Assembly: GCF_000219605.1 (NCBI RefSeq)
Contig: NC_015740.1
Coordinates: 1,302,001-1,366,000 of the forward strand
DNA length: 64,000 bases
DNA from: Stutzerimonas stutzeri
GTDB lineage: Bacteria; Pseudomonadota; Gammaproteobacteria; Pseudomonadales; Pseudomonadaceae
Direction: 5' to 3'
Part shown: positions 26,269 to 34,247 of the stretch, piece after piece
How the letters are laid out: every line of letters begins with the position of its first letter
How positions within the stretch are numbered: position 1 is the first letter of the stretch
Translations under genes and position numbers: made by a program
Notes under the pieces: model-generated
The model's database searches: none
Told to the model about the DNA's origin: nothing
Seen by the model: only the letters and a program-made list of their open reading frames with translations

Positions 26269-26868
26269 TCAGCGCACGTAGACGGGGCCGATGCCCATGC
26301 CCCAGGTAATGACCGACAGCGCGATGATGGCCACAAGCACCACCAGCCCCACGGCGAGCACCGAGCTGGAGAACATGAAACCCTCGTCTTCCGGGATGTT
26401 CATGAACTTCGGCAAGCCAACGTAGAGCAGGTAGGCCGTGTAACAGACCGCCGCGGTGCCCACCAGCATCCCGAGCCACAGGTGCGGGTAGAGGCCGGCG
26501 AGCCCGCCGATGAACAGCGGCGTCGCGGTGTACGCGGCGAATACGATGCACTGCGTAAGCGTCGGGTTGGCGTCGTAGGTGCGCGCCATCCAGTGGATGA
26601 AACCGCCCATTACCGCCACACCGGCCAGCATCGCAAAGTAGGAGAGTATCGCCAGCTGCATGCAACTGGCCTGTGTCAGCTTGACCGGCTCGCCACCTCC
26701 GATGCTCCAACCCACCTGGGTCGCGCCGATGTAGGCCGACACAGCCGGGATTGCCGCAAGCAGCAGCACATGGGTCAGATACATGTGGCTGACGGTCTCT
26801 TCCTCGCCACGGATTTCGTTCCACTCCTGACCAGGGTGGGTGAACAAACCCCAAACGTGATGGATCAT
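26269..26868 (-). CDS. YIP1-family membrane protein (paralogue 2)
   Basis: This 199-residue protein begins MIHHVWGLFTHPGQEWNEIR and has five predicted TM helices with the YIP1 pattern (FIHWMARTYDANPTLTQCIV, YLLYVGLPKFMNIPEDEGFM). It is the shorter member of a tandem pair that probably arose by duplication. An AGGAGACGC ribosome site precedes the ATG. Function unknown. Confidence 0.82.
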   Translation of the reverse strand: MIHHVWGLFTHPGQEWNEIRGEEETVSHMYLTHVLLLAAIPAVSAYIGATQVGWSIGGGEPVKLTQASCMQLAILSYFAMLAGVAVMGGFIHWMARTYDANPTLTQCIVFAAYTATPLFIGGLAGLYPHLWLGMLVGTAAVCYTAYLLYVGLPKFMNIPEDEGFMFSSSVLAVGLVVLVAIIALSVITWGMGIGPVYVR

Positions 26869-27007
26869 GCCAGCGTCTCCTCTGCTTATGGAGGGTCGCT
26901 TCGCCTGGCGGTCGTCATCGAGGACGGCGCGTGCGACCTTATGTCGCAGTATAGGAATGCGGCTCGTAGATGCATCAGCCCGATTAGAGCGTTTCGAAGC
27001 TATGCGG

Positions 27008-27601
27008 TCAGTGGTAATAGCGCGCGAGTATTTCCATGGCCAGATTGATCGACTGCAGACGCTGGGTGCTGCCGCCGCGATCGGGATGATGCAGGCTCAC
27101 CAGCTGTCGGTAGCGATGCTTGATCAGCTCCAGCGTAAGCGGCTGGGGCGAGCGGTCCAGCTCGAACAGCTCGAGTGCCGCACGCTTCTCGTCGCTGCCC
27201 TGCATGCGCGTCCAGAAGCTTGCCAGCAGGCGTTCTACATCGTCCTCGTCGGTGTCGCGCAGGTTGCTGAGGTCCAGGTAGTACTCGCGCAACGCGTCCT
27301 GTTCGGCGAGCCCGGCGGCTGCACTGGCATAGGGCAGCAACTGGATGTGCAGGGGGCTGATCTGCAGATGCCCGCTGCCCTCGGCCCAGAGCCGGTCGCG
27401 CAGCAGGTACAACGCGTTGAACACCAGGAAATGCGTGCGGAAAAGCACCAGCTTGTCGGTCAGCGGCAAATTGGGCACGTGCGTGCTGTGCCGTCGCTTG
27501 AGCTGTTGGATCAGCTCGTATTCGCTGCGGCCCTCGGGCTTTTCCTGCAACAGCAGAAGCAGATGGTCTGGCAGATCCAGTGCGGGGGAGAGGTCGTCCA
27601 T
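27008..27601 (-). CDS. DnaJ-related protein with C-terminal J domain
   Basis: This 197-residue protein has an N-terminal DNAJ-related domain (MDDLSPALDLPDHLLLLLQE, VLFRTHFLVFNALYLLRDRL) and a C-terminal J-like domain with the HPD tripeptide (LVSLHHPDRGGSTQ, near residue 172). The HPD motif activates Hsp70 ATPase in J proteins, so it is probably a specialised DnaK co-chaperone; client unknown. It is divergent from ttcA. Confidence 0.85.
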   Translation of the reverse strand: MDDLSPALDLPDHLLLLLQEKPEGRSEYELIQQLKRRHSTHVPNLPLTDKLVLFRTHFLVFNALYLLRDRLWAEGSGHLQISPLHIQLLPYASAAAGLAEQDALREYYLDLSNLRDTDEDDVERLLASFWTRMQGSDEKRAALELFELDRSPQPLTLELIKHRYRQLVSLHHPDRGGSTQRLQSINLAMEILARYYH

Positions 27602-27734
27602 CGGCCGAGACTAGCACAGGGCCAGCAACGGCGGGTCAGCGCTGGTTCACATCGGTCGCACGGCGAACGGGCTGCGGTCGGGTCTGCTTTACGCGTAAAA
27701 TGCGCGGTTTTCGCATCTCACCCGGACACCTGAC

Positions 27735-28559
27735 ATGGGCAACCTCTCGGTCAACCAGAACAAACTGCAGAAGCGCCTGCGCCGCCTCGCCGGCGAGGCC
27801 GTCACCGACTTCAACATGATCGAGGATGGCGACAAGGTCATGGTCTGCCTGTCCGGCGGCAAGGACAGCTACACCATGCTCGACGTGCTGCTCTATCTGC
27901 AGAAGGTCGCGCCGATCAGGTTCGAAGTGGTCGCGGTGAACATGGACCAGAAGCAGCCGGGGTTCCCCGAGCACGTCCTGCCTGAGTACCTGAAGTCCAT
28001 CGGCGTCGAGTACCACATCATCGAGAAGGACACCTACTCGGTGGTGAAGGAGAAGATCCCGGAAGGCAAGACCACCTGTTCGCTGTGTTCACGTCTGCGC
28101 CGCGGCACGCTGTACACCTTCGCCGACGAGATCGGTGCGACCAAGATGGCGCTCGGGCACCATCGCGACGACATCCTGGAAACCTTCTTCCTCAACATGT
28201 TCTACGGTGGCACGCTGAAGGCCATGCCGCCCAAGCTGCTCTCCGACGATGGACGCAACGTGGTGATCCGGCCCCTTGCCTACTGCAGCGAGGCGGACAT
28301 CGAGGCGTACTCGAAGATGAAGGAGTTCCCCATCATCCCGTGCAACCTCTGCGGCTCGCAGGAAAACCTGCAGCGTCAGGTGGTCAAGGAAATGCTGCAG
28401 GAATGGGAACGCAAGTCGCCGGGACGCACCGAAATCATGTTCCGCGCGCTGCAGAATGTGGTGCCTTCGCAGCTGGCCGACCGCAACTTGTTTGACTTCA
28501 AGAGCCTGCGCATCGACGACAGCGCCACGCCGCGCTTTGTCGATGTGATGAGCCTGTAG
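27735..28559 (+). CDS. ttcA: tRNA 2-thiocytidine(32) biosynthesis protein TtcA
   Basis: This 274-residue PP-loop ATPase thiolates C32 of certain tRNAs using a [4Fe-4S] cluster. The PP-loop [12 protein letters not shown] is near residue 38. The cluster-type cysteine pairs are [10 protein letters not shown] near 115 and CNLCGSQ near 205. Length is slightly short of E. coli TtcA (311) but complete. ATG follows CACCTGAC with only a weak ribosome site. Confidence 0.95.
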   Translation: MGNLSVNQNKLQKRLRRLAGEAVTDFNMIEDGDKVMVCLSGGKDSYTMLDVLLYLQKVAPIRFEVVAVNMDQKQPGFPEHVLPEYLKSIGVEYHIIEKDTYSVVKEKIPEGKTTCSLCSRLRRGTLYTFADEIGATKMALGHHRDDILETFFLNMFYGGTLKAMPPKLLSDDGRNVVIRPLAYCSEADIEAYSKMKEFPIIPCNLCGSQENLQRQVVKEMLQEWERKSPGRTEIMFRALQNVVPSQLADRNLFDFKSLRIDDSATPRFVDVMSL

Positions 28560-28581
28560 GTCGCGCTAGCGGTTTCCGCAG

Positions 28582-28643
28582 GGCGGGCTTGTTCAGCCCG
28601 CCATCGTCATTCATCGCATCGCCTCGGTGGGCTGAAGCCCACC
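28582..28643. repeat. Pair of REP-like inverted repeats
   Basis: GGCGGGCTTGTTCAGCCCGCC at 28582-28602 minus its centre, and GGTGGGCTGAAGCCCACC at 28626-28643, are two imperfectly related short hairpins 23 bases apart just after ttcA. This is the layout of REP/BIME elements in pseudomonad genomes. Only one pair is visible here. Confidence 0.6.
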
Positions 28644-28667
28644 CAGCGAGCTTTTTCGCCATGCGGG

Positions 28668-28697
28668 TTGAAAGCCGCACGCCTGGCGGAGTATGGT
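28668..28697 (+). promoter_or_regulatory. Predicted sigma70 promoter of the DAHP synthase leader
   Basis: TTGAAA and TATGGT are 18 bases apart. Transcription from about 28704 would give a leader RNA of roughly 410 bases before the DAHP synthase ATG. Confidence 0.65.
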
Positions 28698-28720
28698 TTG
28701 GTCATCTTCTGGAGATCAGC

Positions 28721-28849
28721 ATGTCCCTGAACCCTGTAGCCCTCAACGTTGTCGATGCCGGTGCCATTCGCACCGTGGTCGTTCGTGGGCAGCAGGTTGC
28801 CGCCGCTGGTTATTACTTTGGGTATTGGTTTAGCCACAGGCGCGCCTGA
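28721..28849 (+). CDS. Aromatic-rich leader peptide 1 of the DAHP synthase gene
   Basis: A 42-codon ORF has a good ribosome site (GGAGATCAGC-ATG) and starts about 17 bases into the predicted transcript. Residues 31-37 are YYFGYWF: six of seven are aromatic (three Tyr, two Phe, one Trp) close to the stop. A short hairpin (28859-28882) and an intrinsic terminator (28900-28937) follow. This is the classical layout of transcription attenuation, where ribosome stalling at scarce-amino-acid codons decides terminator formation. Reading Tyr, Phe and Trp codons before an aromatic-pathway entry enzyme fits well. Function is inferred from layout. Confidence 0.75.
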   Translation: MSLNPVALNVVDAGAIRTVVVRGQQVAAAGYYFGYWFSHRRA

Positions 28850-28858
28850 TACCCCACA

Positions 28859-28882
28859 GGCGCCCTAGCAAGCAGGGTCGCC
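28859..28882 (+). promoter_or_regulatory. Pre-terminator hairpin in the leader RNA
   Basis: GGCGCCCT and AGGGTCGCC can pair with one bulge and a 7-base loop, starting 9 bases after the leader-1 stop. It could be a pause or anti-antiterminator stem; the competing antiterminator is not obvious by eye. Confidence 0.4.
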
Positions 28883-28899
28883 ACCAGAGCAGTTTTCGA

Positions 28900-28937
28900 A
28901 CCCCCGGTCGGCCACCCGACCGGGGGTTTTGTTTTTT
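28900..28937 (+). terminator. Attenuator-type intrinsic terminator upstream of DAHP synthase
   Basis: CCCCCGGTCGG-CCAC-CCGACCGGGGG forms a very stable 11-bp stem followed by TTTTGTTTTTT. It lies between leader 1 and leader 2, 180 bases before the DAHP synthase start, with no full-length gene before it, so it acts as a conditional rather than an operon-end terminator. Confidence 0.88.
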
Positions 28938-28975
28938 CGGCCATCCGATGGCCATAACGCTACGAGGAACACGCC

Positions 28976-29071
28976 ATGACCACCTACCGCACCGATCGTT
29001 ACTACCGCTACGACTGGCGATTTAGCCGCTTCGACGTCAAACAGCCCTCACGCGACCGAACACCCGACTAG
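28976..29071 (+). CDS. Aromatic-rich small ORF 2 upstream of DAHP synthase
   Basis: A 31-codon ORF starts at an ATG with ACGAGGAAC upstream. Seven of its first 19 residues are aromatic (YRTDRYYRYDWRFSRF region: four Tyr, one Trp, two Phe), and many others are Arg. It lies after the terminator and ends 44 bases before the DAHP synthase ATG. It could be a second leader peptide acting on translation of the downstream gene, or a short regulatory coupling ORF. The strong aromatic bias independent of leader 1 argues against chance. Confidence 0.6.
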   Translation: MTTYRTDRYYRYDWRFSRFDVKQPSRDRTPD

Positions 29072-29115
29072 CGCCGCCGCGGACCACCCGCGCCGGCAGA
29101 AGGAACCGCCAGATC

Positions 29116-30192
29116 ATGAATGCATCCGCCACCGTACTTGCCAAACAACCCGCCGCCACCGCCGAAGCCAGCGTCGCTCGCCGCAGCGCACAGCCGCTGC
29201 CAAGCCCCGCCGTATTGCGCCAGCGTCTGCCCTTGAGCGACGCCCTTGCCGCACGCATCCGCAACGACCGCGACGCCATCCGCGCTGTACTCGACGGCCA
29301 CGATCCGCGCCTGTTGGTCGTCGTCGGGCCCTGTTCCCTGCACGATCCCGTCGCCGCGCTGGAATACGCCGAGCGCCTGGCCGCGCTGGTGCACGAAGTC
29401 AGCGACCAGCTGTTGCTGGTGATGCGCACCTATGTGGAAAAGCCGCGCACTACCGTCGGCTGGAAAGGGCTGGTCTACGATCCGCATCTGGACGGCAGCG
29501 GTAACATGGCCGAGGGGCTGCATTTGTCGCGGCGGCTGATGCTGGATATTCTCGAAACCGGTCTGCCCATCGCCAGCGAACTGCTGCAGCCGCTGGCTGC
29601 CGGGTACTTCGACGATCTGCTTGGCTGGGCCGCGATCGGTGCACGCACCAGCGAATCGCAGATCCATCGCGAGCTGGTCAGCGGGCTGGACCTGCCGGTG
29701 GGCTTCAAGAACGGTACCGATGGCAGCCTCGGCATCGCCTGCGACGCGATGCGTTCGGCCGAGCACCCGCACCAGCATTTCGGCATCGACGAGCTCGGCC
29801 ATCCGGCCCTGCTGCAGACACACGGCAATCCGGATACGCATCTGGTGCTGCGTGGTGGGCACGGCGCACCCAACTACGATGCCGCCAGCGTCGCCGCCGC
29901 ACGTGCCGCCCTCGCGCAGCAGGGCATCGCACCGCGAATCATGGTGGATTGCAGCCACGCCAACAGCGGCAAGAACCCGCTGCGCCAGCCGGCAGTGCTG
30001 GAGTCGGTCATCACGCAGCGCCTGGCCGGCGATGCGAGCTTGCGCGGCGTGATGCTCGAAAGCCACCTGTTCGATGGTTGCCAGCCGCTCTCCGGCGAGT
30101 TGCGCTATGGCGTATCGATCACCGACGGCTGCCTGGGCTGGAGCGGCACCGAGCAGCTGCTGCGCGAGGCAGCCGAGCGATTGCGTGGTTGA
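29116..30192 (+). CDS. Class I 3-deoxy-7-phosphoheptulonate (DAHP) synthase
   Basis: This 358-residue AroF/AroG/AroH-type enzyme condenses phosphoenolpyruvate and erythrose 4-phosphate, the entry step of the shikimate pathway. LVVVGPCSLHDPVAALEYAE is near residue 67, MRTYVEKPRTTVGWKG near 104 and DCSHANSGK near 280, all typical active-site segments. A Pro/Ala-rich N-terminal extension precedes the catalytic barrel. Which amino acid inhibits it allosterically cannot be told by eye. Expression is probably controlled by the leader region at 28.7-29.1 kb. AGAAGGAACC precedes the ATG. Confidence 0.94.
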   Translation: MNASATVLAKQPAATAEASVARRSAQPLPSPAVLRQRLPLSDALAARIRNDRDAIRAVLDGHDPRLLVVVGPCSLHDPVAALEYAERLAALVHEVSDQLLLVMRTYVEKPRTTVGWKGLVYDPHLDGSGNMAEGLHLSRRLMLDILETGLPIASELLQPLAAGYFDDLLGWAAIGARTSESQIHRELVSGLDLPVGFKNGTDGSLGIACDAMRSAEHPHQHFGIDELGHPALLQTHGNPDTHLVLRGGHGAPNYDAASVAAARAALAQQGIAPRIMVDCSHANSGKNPLRQPAVLESVITQRLAGDASLRGVMLESHLFDGCQPLSGELRYGVSITDGCLGWSGTEQLLREAAERLRG

Positions 30193-30333
30193 GGCATCCG
30201 GGGCGGGTGAGGGTGGGCAGGCCGTGGCGTAGCGGTCGCCATCCACGCCTGCGGGCGGTCGGAGTGCCGGCTTGCAGGCAATCGCCAACCTCGGCACCCT
30301 TTGCCGTCGCTTGATCAACCGAAAGGCCCATCC

Positions 30334-31005
30334 ATGCACGACTACAAATGGCTGCACGAATACTGCCTCAATCGCTTCGGTTCCGCGGCGGCGCTGGAAG
30401 CGCGGTTGCCGCAGCCGCGCAGCACCGATGAGCTGCGAGCTGTCCCGGACGATCGCTACCTGTCGCTGATCAGCCTGCGCATCTTCCGTGCCGGGCTCAA
30501 GCACAGTCTGGTGGACGCCAAGTGGCCGGCCTTCGAGCGGGCGTTCTTCGGCTTCGATCCGGAAAAGGTGGTGCTGATGGGCGGCGAGCACATCGAGCGG
30601 CTGATGCAGGACGCCCGGTTGATCCGCCATCTGGGCAAGCTCAAAAGCGTACCGCGCAATGCCCAGTTCGTGCTGGACGTGGCCAAGGAGCGGGGCAGCT
30701 TCGGCAATCTGCTGGCGGACTGGCCGAGCAGCGACATCGTCGGCCTGTGGCGCTATCTCGCCAGGCACGGCAGCCAGCTCGGCGGCCTGTCGGCGCCGCG
30801 CCTGTTGCGCATGGCCGGCAAGGACACCTTCGTGCCCAGCGACGACGTGGTGGCGGCGCTCAAGGCACAGGAAATCGTCGACAAGGTGCCCAGCAGCCAG
30901 CGCGATCAGGCTGCGGTTCAGGCGGCCTTCAATCAATGGCAGGCCGAAAGTGGCCGGCCGCTCTGTCAGCTTTCGGCGATGCTGGCCTTCACCGTGAACC
31001 ACTGA
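30334..31005 (+). CDS. DNA-3-methyladenine glycosylase I-like protein
   Basis: This 223-residue protein (start MHDYKWLHEYCLNRFGSAAA at 30334) resembles a pseudomonad family annotated as DNA-3-methyladenine glycosylase I. Supporting segments are the FEKAFFGFDPEKV-like stretch (FERAFFGFDPEKVVLMGGEH) and IRHLGKLKSVPRNAQFVLDV. The Tag zinc cysteines and the classic HhH-GPD signature are not evident, so base-excision activity is uncertain. It is alone between the aro gene and DUF2946. Confidence 0.6.
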   Translation: MHDYKWLHEYCLNRFGSAAALEARLPQPRSTDELRAVPDDRYLSLISLRIFRAGLKHSLVDAKWPAFERAFFGFDPEKVVLMGGEHIERLMQDARLIRHLGKLKSVPRNAQFVLDVAKERGSFGNLLADWPSSDIVGLWRYLARHGSQLGGLSAPRLLRMAGKDTFVPSDDVVAALKAQEIVDKVPSSQRDQAAVQAAFNQWQAESGRPLCQLSAMLAFTVNH

Positions 31006-31063
31006 GAGCGCTGCGACGGTTTGGCACAGCGCTGCGCGAATAGGCGCGGTGTAGAGTTCAAAC

Positions 31064-31429
31064 ATGACCATCGTCAAAGACAAACGTGCGCAGATCGTAT
31101 GGGTGCTTCTCACCTGCATCCTGCTCAATGTCTTTGTCTGCAGCCTGAACCATGCCAGCCATGTGGGTTTCGAGCTGGCCATGGGGCAGGACGCCTTCTG
31201 TTTCGCCGATGGCACGTCATCCGGCGGCAAGACGCCCGCTGCAGGTGCCCATGACGCCCCCGAACAGGCTTTCGACTGCCCGCTGTGCAGTTCGCTGTTC
31301 CTCGCCGTCGTCGTGCTGCTGGCCCTGGGCTGGCTGGGCCGGCGGGCGAGGGGGCCGCTTGCGCGCCCGCGCGATGATCTGCGCGGCCCGCGCCAGCAAT
31401 GGCCGGCGCTGAATCCGCAGGCTCCCTGA
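31064..31429 (+). CDS. DUF2946-type small membrane/secreted protein
   Basis: This 121-residue protein has an N-terminal hydrophobic helix (residues about 10-28, IVWVLLTCILLNVFVCSL), a short central region with FDCPLCSSLF (a CxxC pair), a second hydrophobic helix (LAVVVLLALGWLG) and a basic C-terminus. The pattern fits DUF2946, often found near metal or haem uptake genes. Function unknown. Confidence 0.6.
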   Translation: MTIVKDKRAQIVWVLLTCILLNVFVCSLNHASHVGFELAMGQDAFCFADGTSSGGKTPAAGAHDAPEQAFDCPLCSSLFLAVVVLLALGWLGRRARGPLARPRDDLRGPRQQWPALNPQAP

Positions 31430-31534
31430 AGCTTTCCTGACTGACGTACCGCCGCCGCTGTTGCGCCAGTGCTGCAGTCGGCCGGCCAACTGTCGGAACC
31501 CTCCGACGGCACGCTCGCTTCAGGGGATTTCAGC

Positions 31535-32086
31535 ATGACCATGATGGAACGCTTCACCCGCGCCGAGAGCCGCGTCAGCTATCGGCTGCCTTTCCCGGAC
31601 TACCCCAGCAACGCGCGCAGCTTCGTGCATCTGGATGCCAAGCTGCTGCCGTACTGGCACGCGCTGTTCGACGTCTGCCCGCGTCTGCTCAGGCTCGACC
31701 CACCGGACGGCCTGCAGATCTTCCGCCAGTTCATGACCTGGGCGTATGGCTGCCAGCTCGCCCTCGACTGGACCTTCCACCTCGGCGTGTGCCGCTGGCT
31801 GCTCGCTTCGGACTATCGCGAGCTGATCGAGGCGCAGGACATCGAGGCGATGATGCTCGCCGCCGCGGCGCGCTGGGTAGCCAGCGACGACAGCCCGGCC
31901 ATCGGTATCGTGCTGGCCTGGCAGGCTGGCGACGAGCCGGTCTTCGACTGGAAGCCGCGGGTTCGCCAGGCCGCGCGGTTGACGGCACAGGCCGAGGAAC
32001 TGCCGCCGACGCGCTGGGACTTCGCCTGGAGTCCGCTCGCCTCCAGCGGCAGTAACGGCTTTCGCCGCTGGCTGCGTGTGCCATGA
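31535..32086 (+). CDS. Conserved-looking hypothetical protein
   Basis: I do not recognise this 183-residue soluble protein (MTMMERFTRAESRVSYRLPF). It is rich in Trp and aromatic residues, has a central hydrophobic helix region (WAYGCQLALDWTFHLGVCRWLL) and no signal peptide. The ATG at 31535 follows CAGGGGATTTCAGC. Codon use matches neighbours. It precedes the cyd genes on the same strand but 343 bases away. Confidence 0.6.
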   Translation: MTMMERFTRAESRVSYRLPFPDYPSNARSFVHLDAKLLPYWHALFDVCPRLLRLDPPDGLQIFRQFMTWAYGCQLALDWTFHLGVCRWLLASDYRELIEAQDIEAMMLAAAARWVASDDSPAIGIVLAWQAGDEPVFDWKPRVRQAARLTAQAEELPPTRWDFAWSPLASSGSNGFRRWLRVP

Positions 32087-32429
32087 CCGCGACCGGATGC
32101 CGCATCCCCAGGTTTTCTGCTGCCTTTGCATGGGGCCTGCCGGTCGCGCCGCTACGTTCTGCAAGCGACGCCGCGCGGCGATCACGGCCGGCTCGGCGGG
32201 GTGGGGCAGGCTGTCGCAGTTGTCGCCAGATCCGGCGCTTCCGACACTGCGCTCGCCCTGAACCCGAGCAGTGCTTCCACGGGTGGGTTTGGGGCGCGGC
32301 GATTGAGTCCGGGCCGCGTGTCCGGGTCCCGGCCCTCACCCCCAGGGGGCCTTCAATCGCAACTGGCGGTGATGGCGGCAGGCGTTGCGGCAGGTTTCTG
32401 CCGGGCGTCGGGCGAGCCGGGAGGTAAGC
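32087..32429. other. Intergenic region upstream of the cyd operon
   Basis: This 343-base GC-rich stretch precedes cydP. I see no clear FNR/ANR box (TTGAT-N4-ATCAA), promoter of good quality, terminator or supportable ORF. A forward open frame from 32083 is open by chance and has no protein-like character. Confidence 0.4.
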
Positions 32430-32609
32430 ATGTTCAAGTCATCGCTCAAGCGAGACATCGTGCTGGTGTTGCTGGTCAAGGTCGCGATCCTCACAAGCAT
32501 AAAAACCATCTGGTTCGATGCTCCCAGCATTCCCGAGAACGGTTCGGCGAGGGTCGCCGAGCATTTGCTTGATAAGCGGGATACCAATCCCGAGGGAGGG
32601 CCGAGATGA
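32430..32609 (+). CDS. cydP: Cytochrome bd small subunit/accessory protein CydP
   Basis: This 59-residue protein has one TM helix (residues about 9-28, [20 protein letters not shown]) followed by a short polar tail, as in CydP-type proteins that precede cydA. GGAGGTAAGC precedes the ATG. Its last four bases overlap the cydA start (ATGA), implying translational coupling. The name rests on size, topology and position. Confidence 0.75.
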   Translation: MFKSSLKRDIVLVLLVKVAILTSIKTIWFDAPSIPENGSARVAEHLLDKRDTNPEGGPR

Positions 32610-34237
32610 TCTCGGAAAGCGTTGTCGATCTGTCCCGTCTGCAATTCGCCATGACGGCGATGTACCACTTTCTCTTCGTGCCGCTGACCCTGGGGCTCGC
32701 GTTCCTGCTGGCCATCATGGAGTCGGTCTACGTGATGACCGGCAAGCAGGTCTACAAGGACATGACCCAGTTCTGGGGCAAGCTGTTCGGCATCAACTTT
32801 GCCTTGGGCGTCACCACCGGGCTGACCATGGAGTTCCAGTTCGGCACCAACTGGGCCTATTACAGCCACTACGTCGGCGACATCTTCGGTGCACCGCTGG
32901 CCATCGAGGGGCTGATGGCGTTCTTTCTGGAATCGACCTTCATTGGCCTGTTCTTCTTCGGCTGGGATCGCCTCTCGAGGGTGCAGCACCTGGCGGTGAC
33001 CTGGCTGGTGGCGCTGGGCTCGAACCTCTCGGCACTGTGGATTCTCATTGCCAACGGCTGGATGCAGAACCCGGTGGGTTCGGAGTTCAACTTCGAGACC
33101 ATGCGCATGGAACTGGTGGACTTCGGCGCGCTGCTGTTCAACCCGGTGGCACAGGTCAAGTTCGTGCACACGGTGTCGGCCGGCTATGTCACCGGGGCGA
33201 TCTTCGTGCTGGCGATCTCGTCGTTCTACCTGTTGAAGAAGCGCGACCTGGGCTTTGCCCGCCGTTCGTTCGCCATCGCCGCGGTGTTCGGCCTGGCTTC
33301 GACGATCTCGGTGATCATCCTCGGTGACGAATCCGGTTACGAGATCGGTGACGTGCAGAAGGTCAAGCTGGCGGCCATCGAGGCCGAGTGGGAGACCCAC
33401 CCGGCGCCGGCCGGCTTCACCCTGTTCGGCCTGCCGAATCAGGACGAGCAGCGCACCGACTACGCGGTGAAGATCCCTTACGTGCTGGGGCTGATCGCCA
33501 CCCGCTCGGTGGATGAGGAGGTCAGGGGCATCAAGGACCTGATCGCCGAACACGAGCTGCGCATCCGCAACGGCATGCTCGCCTACGAGCGCCTGCAGGT
33601 CCTGCGCAGTGGCGACAAGTCGGCCGCGGCGATTGCCGCCTTCAACGAAGTCAAGCAGGACCTGGGCTACGGCTTGCTGTTGAAGAAGTACACCGCCGAT
33701 GTGGTGGACGCCAGTGACGAGCAGATCCACCGAGCCGCGCTGGACACCATCCCTGATGTGTTCAGCCTGTTCTGGACCTTCCGCGTGATGGTCGCCGCCG
33801 GTTTCCTGATGCTGGTGCTGTTCGCCCTGGCCAGCTGGGCTTCGATCAAGCGCAATGCCGAGCGCAAGCCCTGGCTGCTCAGGTTTGCGCTGTTCAGCCT
33901 GCCGCTGCCTTGGATCGCCGCGCAGACCGGCTGGTACGTCGCCGAGCATGGCCGCCAGCCCTGGTCCATCGCCGAGGTGCTGCCGACCCATCTGTCCACC
34001 TCGACGCTTGCCGCCGGCGATATCTGGGGGTCGCTGATCGCTCTGGTGGCCTTCTACAGCCTGCTGCTGGTGGTGGAAATGTTCCTGATGATCCGCTTCG
34101 CCCGCCTCGGGCCGAGCAGCCTGCATACCGGTCGTTATCACTTCGAGCTGCAGGCCGCCGGCCAGGCGCAGAAGTTGCGCGATGCGGTCGCCGTGCCTGC
34201 CGCCAAGGGGGCTCCCACCGAACCGTCCGCCGTGTGA
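32606..34237 (+). CDS. cydA: Cytochrome bd ubiquinol oxidase subunit I
   Basis: This 543-residue subunit carries haems b558, b595 and d and oxidises quinol. [20 protein letters not shown] opens the protein; GRQPW near residue 447 and a long Q-loop (about residues 235-390) are present. The long Q-loop and the companion cydX/ybgE genes point to the E. coli-like CydAB class rather than cyanide-insensitive CioAB. Nine TM helices are predicted. Confidence 0.95.
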   Translation: MISESVVDLSRLQFAMTAMYHFLFVPLTLGLAFLLAIMESVYVMTGKQVYKDMTQFWGKLFGINFALGVTTGLTMEFQFGTNWAYYSHYVGDIFGAPLAIEGLMAFFLESTFIGLFFFGWDRLSRVQHLAVTWLVALGSNLSALWILIANGWMQNPVGSEFNFETMRMELVDFGALLFNPVAQVKFVHTVSAGYVTGAIFVLAISSFYLLKKRDLGFARRSFAIAAVFGLASTISVIILGDESGYEIGDVQKVKLAAIEAEWETHPAPAGFTLFGLPNQDEQRTDYAVKIPYVLGLIATRSVDEEVRGIKDLIAEHELRIRNGMLAYERLQVLRSGDKSAAAIAAFNEVKQDLGYGLLLKKYTADVVDASDEQIHRAALDTIPDVFSLFWTFRVMVAAGFLMLVLFALASWASIKRNAERKPWLLRFALFSLPLPWIAAQTGWYVAEHGRQPWSIAEVLPTHLSTSTLAAGDIWGSLIALVAFYSLLLVVEMFLMIRFARLGPSSLHTGRYHFELQAAGQAQKLRDAVAVPAAKGAPTEPSAV

Positions 34238-34247
34238 GGGAAAGAAA

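Noticed and set aside
29068..31557. Reverse ORF of about 829 codons over the DAHP synthase and glycosylase-like genes
   Set aside because: High-GC antisense open frame; the forward genes have motifs, ribosome sites and normal lengths.
32083..32427. Forward ORF overlapping the end of the 31535 gene, possible extra gene before cydP
   Set aside because: No ribosome site; composition is Arg/Pro/Gly-rich, typical of out-of-frame high-GC DNA.
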